Assembly (NCBI GenBank): GCA_902826485.1
Contig: CADEEZ010000003.1
Location: forward strand, 1 to 64,000
DNA from: an uncultured Gammaproteobacteria bacterium
Lineage (GTDB): Bacteria > Pseudomonadota > Gammaproteobacteria > Berkiellales > Berkiellaceae
Direction of reading: 5' to 3'
Length of the DNA stretch: 64,000 bases
The position numbers were made by a program, and so were the translations under genes. This document shows, in pieces, positions 1 through 12,000 of the stretch. Below the pieces are notes generated by a model that ran no database searches, was not told the origin of the DNA, and saw nothing but the letters and a program-made list of their open reading frames with translations. The first letter of the stretch is position 1; every line of letters starts with the position of its first letter.

Positions 1-75
1 TACTTGGCTGTGGCGTACTTGGCTGTGGCGTACTTGGCTGTGGCGTACTTGGCTGTGGCGTACTTGGCTGCACTG
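1..75 (-). repeat. 15-bp tandem repeat coding TPQPS pentapeptides
   Basis: The unit tacttggctgtggcg occurs four times in a row from base 1, followed by a partial fifth unit and degenerate versions (PVQPT). On the minus strand each unit reads Thr-Pro-Gln-Pro-Ser. The unit is a multiple of three, so changes in copy number keep the frame open. The array continues beyond the left edge, so its length is unknown. Confidence 0.92.
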
Positions 76-3000
76 GCGTAGTTGGCTGTACTGAAGTAGT
101 ACCTGAAATATTTTGAGGAATATTTGGAGTTACTACAACAGGTTTTTGCCCCGTACTTCCCCCTAGAATTGGTGTAGTTGGAGTGGGTACTGAAGGCTGA
201 GTTCCTTGAGGAACAGGCGGAATATACTTAGGATCGCCTAATAACGCAATTACCTTCTTATATTTATTAGGATCACTATCAAGTTCTAAATACGTTTTAA
301 TTACAGCAGGTAAGGCTGATTTAATGGAATTAAACTCAGTTTCAGATGTTGCATAGGTATTAATTTTTCCAGCAAACATTCCTTGGATATCTAAAGTAAA
401 ATTCTGAGTTAAGGCGTTAGCCTCATGAAATATTTTATCTGCAATCACATCTGCATCAAAAACAGATGAACCCGAAGGTTTAGAAGGCGTAACAATAGGT
501 TGCGCAGTAGCACCAAGTTTAGGTAATTTCAGTTGTACTGCTTGGATAATTTCAGAAGGCAATGCCGAAGAATCAGTACCTTGAATCGTACGATAGTCAC
601 CTATTAAACCAAGTGAGCTATTAGCAAAAGGATCGGCTGGGTAAAATTTATTGTGCTGATTGGCATCTGATATATTTTTATTGGGTTCTTCATATTCCCA
701 ATGCATGCCTTTGTTCAACACTTTGATTGTCCAAGGATGCGGAGAGACAGGCTCATCCTCAATTTTTTTGACCGCAGGCATAAAAGTATAGGCAGCAATA
801 TGCAAATCTTCACAAAACAATTGAAACTCTTCAGCAGAGACCATTTCTTTATTTGTTAAATCACCTATATAATCAAAATATCTTTTTTCACCGCCGTCTT
901 TTTTCCAATAGGTTTCAAATTGAGCTTCGTATTCGTCCAATAAATTATCTTCTGCCAATTTAGATAACGCTGGTTTAGCTTCACTAAGCTTCTTATCATA
1001 TTCAGTTTTTAACTTTTCATAATCAAATTTACTGCCTTTGAGAGATTTAAATATGGGCTCATTTGTATTGACCCTTACATTTTCTTTTTTCTGGTCTGAT
1101 AGATAATGTCTAAAATCACCTCTAACATTAAGAAGTATATTATCTGGCTTCGAAGCCATTAAATTAGCCAAACATTTTCGTAACACAGGTGCTAGCACCG
1201 CTTCCCTATCATGAGGTGCTGGGTAGGTCTTTAATAAATCTTTAATATCATCCCAAGTGGGTGGATTCTTAAAGTGATAGTATTCTTGAAAGGCTTTTAA
1301 TATTTTTTGATACTCAGGATCTTTAGAATACAATTTTTGTAATTCATTTGTTTCTAATTTTGCGAGCATAAAGTGTGCTAAGCAATTTAATGCGCAATTA
1401 TTATACCATCCGGTTGCTTTACAAAGTAACTTATCATCCCAGATAACGGTTTGTGTTGGTATCGTTGGTTTGATGGGCACAGTGGGCTTGATTGGTATAT
1501 TTGGCACGGTCGGAGTGACAACAGGTGTGACTGGCTGAATATTTGGGTTAACTGGTATATTAGAACTAACCGGCACAACAGGTTTCACCACAGGTAAATT
1601 AATTGTCACATAGTCTTTAATTTGCTTTATTTGGGTCGATTGGTCTGTAATAGCGCCTCCAAAAGTTTTAAACTTACCTAATCCAGGTGAATAAAATTTA
1701 TTATGTTCAGCTGCTGCAGTTACATCTTGTTTAGGTTCTTCATATTCCCAATGTGCACCCGAATTCGCTACTTTCATTGTCCAGCCTGATTGCGTGGTTG
1801 CCTCACTGTCATTAAAATGAATTTCATAAATACCTTTGTTATTTGGCCTATAAATTTGCGTATTTACTTTTAGCGCTTTTGCTAAAAACCCAAGTTGCCC
1901 GGCAGAAATCATTTCAGCTGTAGTAAGACTGGCCATATGGTTTGCAAATTTTTCAGCCCCGCCACCTTGTTTAAGCCAATGATCTTTTGCCTCTTTTACA
2001 ATGATATCTTCCCATGCCAATTCACGCGTATTTTTTACCCGTTGTTGAATAGCTTTTTCATCTGTAATATCCCAAATTTTTCCCGATGTTTTATTTTCTG
2101 TGTTATCATGTTTCATCTTACTAATTACATCTTCTCTTTCTTTCTGACTGACTGGAGTTTTAGAAAAATCTAACTTTGAAAATCCTTCTTCAAATTTCTT
2201 TTTCAGCTCGTCAAATTTGTCCTTATTGGTGGCAAAAATTGGAATAGACACATCATATTTTTCCCTGCCTCTTAAATGATCGCCCAACGCAACTGCTGCA
2301 TCTTCATTCCACACTTTACGCGCATCTTGAATAATGAGTTTGCCAAGATGTTTACGCAAAACAGGGGCTAAAATCGCTTCAACATCATGAGGCGCTTCTA
2401 ACTCTTTAATTGATAATAATGTTTTAATATCTTTCCAAGTAGGTTGATTGGCTAAGCCATAATATTCTTGGAAGGTAGCCAATAACTTATTATATTCAGG
2501 GTCGGTTGAATATAATTTTTCTAAAGAATTATCTTGTAATTTTGCATATAAAAAGTGTGTCAAGCTGTTTAAACCACAATTATTATGCCAACCTGTCGTT
2601 TTGCAACGCAGCTTTTCATTCCAAATGGGATTCACTTCTTGTATAACCGGTGGGATAATCACTTGCGGTGGAATCGACGGCGTAATTAAAGAAGGATTAA
2701 ATGTGGCTTCATTAAGCATCTTTATTGCAACTTTATACTCTGGTGAATGACGTACCAAATCTCTGCCAATCTGATCTGTTAACTCAACTTTGATTTTATC
2801 AAAATCATCTTTAGATTTTGAATTATTATGAAGTTTTGCAAACATTAAACCAACATTTTCATTTTTAAAATGATCGGTTGATTTAGAAAGCGCTTGAAAG
2901 ATTTCATTAGCAATTTTTTTATAATCTAATAGGCTTGTTGTGTTTGACCCGCTCACTGATGTTGGCGTAACAATATTGCTGCCCGTGCTTGGAGTTACAA

Positions 3001-6000
3001 TATTTGACAAATTAGGGTTATATTTAGCTTTGTTAATCAACTCATATACAGCCGCTGTTCGCCCGCGGCCTTCAGGTGCGTTTAGGAAAAAATTATCTAG
3101 CATGCCCTTTAATTTATCTCTAAATTGATTAAAATCTTCTTGATTAGACACATTTTGATTCATAAAATCTTCAACAGACACATCAGATTTTTTTGTCGTC
3201 ACGCCTGAAGAAAATTTTTCACGAAGGTAATCAAAACCTACCGCATCTAAATTTATGGGAATGCCTTGTGGAGGGTTGGTAGATGGAATAACAGTAGTTT
3301 TTTTGCTAGGGGTAGTTGTACTCAATACATATTTTACATTTTTTAATGCATCTAATATTTTCAATTGCAAATCTGGCGTTGTTCCTAAATTTTTAGAAAC
3401 GTACGTATTTAATAGATCATTAATAAGAATAAACTCTTGTTCCGTGCTAGAATTTGACTTAAGTTTATGAGCAATGTAATCGCTAAGTGAAAATTCACTT
3501 TTATTAGCATTAACTTGTATTTCTTTTATTATATTGTTAGCTAAATTGTTCGCCACTTGCGTGTATAATCTTAAAGCATCAGCAGATATTGGCTTAACCG
3601 TTTCGACCTGTTGGGTGACAGGCGTAACAGTTTGGCTCCCAAGTGTTAATTGCTTGTTTATTTCATCAATTTTTTGGTCTACAGTAGCGATTAATGCTTT
3701 TTTTTCGTTTTCAGATAAATGACTATAAATTAAATGAGGATCATTTAATTCTTGTTTTATTTTTTCAAATTCATTTTTTAATTCTTGTGGAGGTTTTTTA
3801 AATTTGAGTTTTACTTTAATATCACCTTCTAACTCATTAAGTATATTTGATCTAGCCATACTCAGATCACCAAATTTGGCTGCTAGATTTGTCTGTTGAA
3901 TAGTTGAAAATAACTTATTAGCTTTATTATCATCCAAAAACTTTTGTGCTTCAGTATATAATTTGACAAAATTAGCATAAGATTGTTTATCTTTTAATTT
4001 TTCAACGTCAGTATTTATATTATCAATAAATTTATTTATAGATTGATAAATTTTATCATAGGCAGCATTCCAATCTTCTTGTTCTTTATTTAAAATTTGT
4101 TTAGGATTTGATACAGCTAATGCTTTAATAAATACATCTAATCCTTGAAGCAATTTGTTATATTTTTCTATATCATTTTCTTCTTTTTCTTCGTCGTCCG
4201 ATAAGCCGATTGATTTTCCTTTTACTGCTCTCTTAGTATCCGAAATCCATTGTGACCATGTCGTGTTTGGTTTTAACAATACTTTTGTGCTTTCTTCTAA
4301 TTTATCAAAAACTATTTGTTCAACAATAGGTTTGTTGCCTTTAATTACCATTGCTTCATAAGCTTCTCTAAATTTTAAAATTAAATCTAAAGATAAATAC
4401 GTACTTTTATCTATTAGCTTGATATTTTCAACCATTCTATTGTATGTGAAACTCACAGCTCGTTCGTTTGCCTTTGCTGAATGTAAAGCACTCTGGTCTT
4501 TTAGGTTTTTAATATTTTCTTGAAAGTTTTTAAAGAAAATAATGCCACTAGGTAAATCCTTTAGCATTTCTGGATTGTTTATTTTTTCAATATTTTTAAA
4601 GATCTCCGCAGTTTGATCTTTTATGCGCATTCCCCTTTGGAAAGAGGGACTGGTTAAGCCAAACAACTTCAAATATTTTGTTATGCCATTAAAATCTCCA
4701 TTTTCAATTTGATATTTTTTATAATCATGAACTTTTAAAATATGACCATTCGCCAGTATTTTATCTAAAATTGCTTGTCTATTTTTATCTAGGAAATCTT
4801 GAGATAGCTCTTTTGGTAGCTGAATTCCAGATAAATCAATCAGATTATCGACAAGTTTTTTATCTAGGCTTTCAACCATATAGTGTAACTTATTATCATC
4901 CCCTATCTTCAAATGAATATTTTTTGACATCGGCATGCCTGATGTAGGCAAAGGCGCAAGTGTAAGCTCATAAGCATTACTTATAATATTTTGGTAAACG
5001 CCATTTTCTGCTGTTAATGTTTCTAATTCTAACATATACTTAGCATAATGTTTAAACTCCGCAATGCCAGAATGAGTAGTTAATACTGCTTTTAATTCTG
5101 GCAAGGCTAAATCCAAGTCATTTTTTAAATTTTTAACTCTGGTTATATATTGCTTAGCAAAAATCAGATCATTTTTTATTATTATATCCGATTCTTTACC
5201 GATACTTATCTCTATTTCATCTATAAAACTTTGAGGGATTCGTTCACACAAATCACGTAATGCTTGTTCAGTATCTAAAAGTTCTTTATATGCCACAAAA
5301 GGCGCTATTATGGTTCGGGCATTTTCTAATTTTGCGTGAAAATCTTTTTGTTCCTTAAAAACAGGATCATTTTCCAAAGTAGAAATATAACCAGGTTGTG
5401 TACTTTGCTTAGTTTTATCCATAATCGCTGCATTTAGAATCGAAGCATGTAATCGATTTTGTTCTTTGTACATATCAGAATGTAAGATTTTTAAGTCATC
5501 AAGCTTGTCTGGGAAAAAGCGTAGTAATTTGGCTAGTAACACTGAAGCGCTCTCAGCTTGAGCCACAGGTTGGGTGCTAGGTTGAGTGATTGGCTGTTGA
5601 TGCACTACACTTTCTGGTTTAACTACAGGCGAAACTACGACAGGGGTAATTTCGGGCTTAGAATCAGGTTTAATTGATGGCTGGGGAACTATTGGGGATG
5701 GCACTTTAGGGGTTACGTTTACTTTAATGCCAAGATCAATAGGTTTTATAGCATTAAGCATTTCTTTGGCTTTTTGATTTTTCAGATAGTCGTAACCCAA
5801 TTCACTATCGATAATATAATCTAATTCTGCTGTTATTTCATTAAAGTCTTCTTCAGTTTTTGCATACTCTTTAATTTTAATTTTAAATGCAGTATCAAAT
5901 TTAGTCTCGTATTGATTGGTAAATGGAATACCATAAGTGTATATGTCTCTAGCCATAACCGTATAATTTTGCGTTGGCAATTTTATAGCAGGAATAAGTT

Positions 6001-9000
6001 CTACTTTTTTAACTTCAACTTTTTGCTCAACTGGTTTTTGTGATACATTGCTTTCTTCTTTCTGTTCTATCTTTGCTGCATTAGTTTCCAAGGGTTTACT
6101 TAAATTATTTTCTTCTACCTTAGGTTGAGGTTTTGAAGAAATTAAGAGCTTTGAGTTAAATTTAAATGCACTAGGTTGTTCGGCAAACTCTGCAAAAGAA
6201 TATTTTTTCTCATCAATTCTTCTTTTTTCTTTAACTAGTATATTAAATTCTAAAACAATATCTTTAAACTCAGATTCCTCTTTAGCCAAGGAATGTAGAT
6301 CTTTGGAAATTAGGTCTTTATTTCTTGGATGTATACCTTTAGGATAAGACTCTGAACGTTCAAAAACACCTTCAACCAATGCACGATATTTTCCAGATAC
6401 TTCAGATTTTTGCCCTACTTGTACACCACTTGGTTTATCCACCACGGGTGTTACTTTTGGTTTATAAGCAAGCTTTTCAAGCGCTTGTAAAGCCGCATCA
6501 CGATCTGTCAGTGTATCTTCTAATAAGGTATTAATTTGAGTTTTTAAAGCTTCTTTAAGTTTATCAAAATCTTCTTTAGTGGATACATTGCCATTTACAA
6601 AACCATCAAAATCAATGTTTTGATACTTGCCCCTATATTGTCCAGAAGATACGATATCCCAAAAATAATTAAAGGCTAACCCATCAAAATCAATTTTAAC
6701 CGCTTGAGGTTTATCAGGTTGTACAATTGGCTGAGGCGTAACGCCACTAATAGCGGGTTTCTCAGAAGGAAATCTTGAAGAGTCGACTTTAATTTTAGAA
6801 AGTTGCTGTATTATAGTAGTAATATGCGCATCATCATCAACACCATTTAGCATTTTTTTGAGTGAAATAAGGGTGGTGCCAAATTCGCTCACTGTCTTAG
6901 TGTTTTTATATAATCCATCAGAAATAGTCTTTTGCATTAAAATAGGATTATTTATTATCGAATTGTATTCAGAATTGTTGATTAAATTAACATATATTTT
7001 AGAGGCAGTCACTTCCGCCTTCGGCCAAGTAGCAGGAAATTCGGCTAGTTTACCTGCCAGTTTTATTTCCCCTAGCTTAGGGGCACTAAAATCCTTAGGT
7101 GTATTCATTTTACCTAAATAATTTTCATTATATGAAACTTTTTCATACATTCCGACTATACTAGGGAAAATTTCTGTAAGTTTGTATAATGAATCTTCAT
7201 TAATCACTTTATATAATTCAGATTTATGAATATTAAATTCTGATTCATTTCTAGAAAAAGCATGTAACACTTTATTAAAAATATCTGTGCGTGGTTTATT
7301 AGAGTCATTATATTGGCTCAAAACATACTCATAAACTCGATGTGACAAAAGTGATTCAACCGGTAAGTCTTTTAGATACAAATGGGGATATTTGACTTTA
7401 TGTGCCGCGGTAATTAATTTAACAATTTCTGGACTATATGATTCGTCTTTTGCTAACGCTTCTTTAACTAAATCTAAGGCTGTTTTTTTGTTTTTATCTT
7501 CTAAATCAAAATTAAACTCTTTTGTATCTAATGCTAATAGTTGTTTTACCATTGCAACATTTTTATTGGTTACAGCCATATGAAGCGCAGTACCACCGTC
7601 TGAATTTTTAACATTAAAATCAATCAAATTACCTAATGGTTTTAAATAGTTAAATAATTCTTCGATTTTATTTTCATTATCTTCTAAGTTAACCATTTCG
7701 TGAATAAAAGTATTACCTTGGGTATTGACTGTCTTATTTAAATTCCCACCTATATCTTTACTCACATACAGCGTGGCTTTCCTGATGACTTCAGTCATTG
7801 ATTCTTTATTTGTTTTGTCATAATTTCTAAGAATCAAAAATTTATTTTCTTTAGATGTGAATGCAGGATCATAATGGATGTTAGTACCTGCTTTAGATTT
7901 TAAATGTTTTAAAACAGTGAGTGATTTATTCTCTTCTAAGGCAGCAGCAAAACCAGGCTTTATATCAACATTATTCTTGAGCAAAATATCAATCATTTTA
8001 TTTAAGTCATCATCTTTGATGTTTTTTGAATGTTTAATAAGCGTTTCAAGCGCAGTACCCTTATCTACTCTTGTTATGCTAAAAAATATGGCATAATTAT
8101 CTAAGTATTGGTACAAGGCTAAATTGGGTTTTTTCAACACCTTCTCAACCATTGTCTTATCAAATTTTTTGATATCTAATTTTTTATTAAAAGGTCGCTT
8201 GTTAAAATCAGGCGTAGGACTATAATTATTGATAATTAATTCATCAATTTTATCGACAACCACAGATTCTAACTTACGGTATTTTTCAAGCAGATCGCCA
8301 TTTGTGCCATTGGTTTGAATTAATTTTTTAATTAGAGGATCACTAGGGGTAGGCAATTCTTTTTGAGCAGCGTGCAACATGGTAATCAAGGTTTGTTCTG
8401 TTGCAAAGGAATCAAGATATTGATTACTCACAAAGATAAACAAGGGTTTAATATTATGTTTAACAGCTAACACTAATAGATTTGAAGCAGCATTACTACT
8501 TCCTGCATAATCTGCAATACTGTCCTCCGACCCAAAGGTTTTCAACAATGTACTTTCTGTATTTAAACTAGAATTTTTCGATAGGTGTTCAACAATAACT
8601 TCTATGTTAGTTTTTCCTTCACCATTTATTTGGTTGGGATCTATTCGCTTATTCTTTCCAAAAAACGGAAGCATTTTTTCGGAGGTGCCATTCTTTAATG
8701 TTAGCTCAAATAATGTTTGATTGTCACTTAAAAAATTCAAATCAAGTTCTTTATAATCATCACTTGATATAAAGTTAAGATCGGTTTTATTTTTAATTGC
8801 GTTAATCACTTTAGTTCTTTTATCTAAAACATTAATTTTATGATGCTTTAATATCGGTCTTATTTGTTCATCGAATTTTCTTAAATATTCATCAAACGCA
8901 GCCCCTTGTAAGTCGGGATGGTTAGCATTGGATGCATGGAGCATATTAATGTCATTTAAGGCGATGGCAAAATTATTAATGCTTGTTTTGTTGTCTTCAG

Positions 9001-12000
9001 GTAATTTTTCATAATTTGAAAATTTTGATTTCCAATCAAAATCTAGATAATTTACAAACGGATTATCTAAGATGAATTGCGTTACTTTCGAGGTGATATC
9101 TAATCGCGCTTTTAATAATTTGAGGTTTTTTGCCTTATGGCGAAACCTAGGTAATACTGTATCTTGCATAAACTTCAATTTTTCATCTGTTTTTTCATTT
9201 AACCAGGTCACTCCCGATTTTTGCTGAGCAATTTGCTTAACATCGCCATTGATGAATCTGACTTGTTCTAAAGTTCGAGTGTATGTATCGGGTAAATCGA
9301 CGGGCATGTTTCCATGTAAAAAGGTATCATTAGGGGAGACAAACCAAACATGCTGATTAGGATATTTACTCGCCAGTTGTGATTTCGTCAGTTTGGTATA
9401 TTCTTCTGCTTCTATTTTAGTTAATATAACGCAAGTCAGCTTTTGTGGATCATTTTTTGACACAACCATCATGCAGACGTGTATGGGCTTTATATGTTGA
9501 TCATAATATTTTGGTTGCTCATTTACTGTTTTTGACTGCATTAAAGAAATGCGTATATTATCATCAAATGAAAAACTAGGTTTATTGCCTAGCATAAATG
9601 AATCATTTGCTTTAACAGACATAGAATTCATGCTGTTTAACTCAAATTTATTAGTAGAAAAAATTGTTACCGTTTTGTCATAAAATATTTGTTGTTTTTC
9701 CAATTCTAATTCATTTTCAATTTCTATTTGTAACTCGTTTTCTAGTTCGTTTTCTACTTCAGTATCCAAGCCTTCATCCAAGTCTAAGGAATCACCTGCA
9801 TGATAAGGTTTAATGGGCTTGCTTAAAAATTCAGCAGCACAATCTTCAGCCGCTTTTTTAGCAAGTTTATCCAAAATGTCTTTTACTTTCTCCATTTCAG
9901 TTTGAGAAGGATTAATTTTGGCTTCTTTCAGCAAATCAAGCCACTGCTCATAATAATTATTAGCTAAAGTATCGAAATAAGCTTGTGTGTCTTTTTGAAG
10001 GGTTTCAACCCCTCCATGATTTTTAAAGTGATTAGGTTCATATTTTTTGGTGAATATTGTTTTAAATATCTTAAAGGCTTCGGCTTTTTCTATGGGTTTA
10101 GGAATTTGAGCAATTTTACCTAAGAAATCACGTCGTAAAACATTTTTAAATTTTTGATTTGCACCTTGAAAATGAATTTTTAAACATTTATCGGCTTCTA
10201 CTTGGTTTACAAATTCAAGTACGCTATTGATATCAGGTTTTACTCTATCCACTAAGTAACTGGGTTCAACTAAGGTAACAGATTGATTATTTGTAAATTG
10301 GCGCATTCTTTTAACAGCTTGCAATAAATTACTTTGTGTTGTTTTTTCACTGAAAGTAACAAAGGCATGTGCATTGGGTGCTTGAACAATATCTGTACCC
10401 GTTATTCTAGCTTGATCATAAAAAGTAAATCGTTCATCTGGTGAGCATCCTAAAATCTTGGATACTTCTTTTTCATCTGTTACACCAACATATATTGATT
10501 TATTATTTTTAATATCCCAAGCATGCAATACATTTTCTTTATTATCAAAGTATAATACATATTTTATTTCAGTAGAAGAAAGTTTTGGGTTTTTAGTATA
10601 AAAATCCCCTATTTTTTGGGCCACTTCCAAATTAGATTTTTCTTTTTTCAATAGTGCGCCCGCATCAATAATAACACGGGTATCTTTTGCTTTGGGGTTT
10701 TTAGCCACCAGTTCTTCTAAAAAGCCAGTGACCGTTTCATATTTATCACTCACTTCTACCTTGGTATTTTTTCTCTTGAGTTGATCAATTGTTTCCCCAT
10801 CGGTACCCAAGCCTTGCAATTCATCAAAATGAATATCTTGAAGAAAAGCGCGTGCATTATAAGGTGTGCCTGTCATCCCTTGTGTGGTCTTGGTCATAGA
10901 GCCAGAATTTGCGCTGTTACTAGAAAGCACAATCGGATTAATTTGCACAAGCGGTAAAATAAATTCTGCTAATACAGCTTTTTTAAAGGCGTCAGATTCT
11001 TTGCAAGACTTTACGACCTTAATCAAGTCATTTTTACTAAGTGTTGAAATGGTTTTTAATTCAATGCCTCTTTCTTTTCCGAATTTTTCATTAAATTGGA
11101 TAGAGGCTTGCGTATTCTCAAATTTACCATTTGTAGAATCCAGCAGCTCAGTTTTGGCTTTATCTAAATAACTTGTAATAACCTCTAAAACAATGTCTTC
11201 GGTTAAAGGCTCGATGATATTCAGTTGAGTTGTATTGTTCATCGATTTAATAAATTGACCAACCCGAGACATTTCCCTGGGCGTGTCTTTGCACGCATAA
11301 GGTATGGCTAACTTTTTCTTTAATGCACTGACATTTTCATCTTTTGAAGGGCCATAATTTTCATTATAGGTTTCTAATAAAGTTAGTCCTAAAATCTTTG
11401 AAAGCTCAAACTTTAATATACCAATTTCATTTAATTCTCGTGGAGATAACTTTTTGGCTTTAAATATAGAAACGATTTTATCATTTTTGTCTAATAAATA
11501 ATCAACCAAATCCTTACGTTGATCGGAAGTTAATTGTAATTTTTCTATTGTTTTTTTAAATGGATTATTGGGATTATCAGGTTCATTGACTAATTGAGTC
11601 CCAATTTGCCTCATGATTTCTTGCATTTTAATCTTCAATTGTGAAGAATCTAATCCTACTAAATCTTTGTTATCATGAATCAAATCAAAAACGGCTTTAT
11701 CAGACTTGAGATTTAAGATTTTGGTAACAGAAACGTCTTTTAAAAACCACATGAAATCTATGGTAAATTTTACATCGTCTTTGGGTGGCACTAAGGAAGA
11801 GCCAAGGGTAAAATTTAATTCTTTTGAGGGATCAAGCTCATCGTGAATTTCATCAACAATTCTATCGCCTTGATTAATTAAGGCTAATGTACGTTCATAC
11901 CACTTAATTTGTTTGCTCCACTCTTCTAATTCGCTTTGATTTTTAACATCCGGAGGAGAATCAAGGGTTTCTAAATATTTAAGCTCTAATGACTGTAAAC

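Larger units (their letters stand above)
220..6700 (-). repeat. Divergent 85-residue repeat, up to seven copies, in giant protein
   Basis: Protein-level repeats encoded at about 6450-6700, 6170-6400, 5740-5975, 3320-3600, 3005-3260, 2690-2940 and 220-475. Shared pattern: Phe/aliphatic start, then a short segment with S-x-x-D/E-F-x-x-I/L-K-x-x-L, a Leu-rich helix, then A-x-x-x-L and Y/F-x-P. The closest pair is FVNGNVSTKEDFDKLKEAL and FMNQNVSNQEDFNQFRDKL. Copies are separated by Pro/Thr/Val-rich linkers. DNA identity is low, so these are old duplications. I do not recognise the domain. The copies at 6170-6400 and 220-475 are the weakest. Confidence 0.55.

Noticed and set aside
1-600. A CRISPR array from the regular repeats at the left edge
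   Set aside because: The 15-base units are contiguous with no spacers and read in frame as TPQPS.
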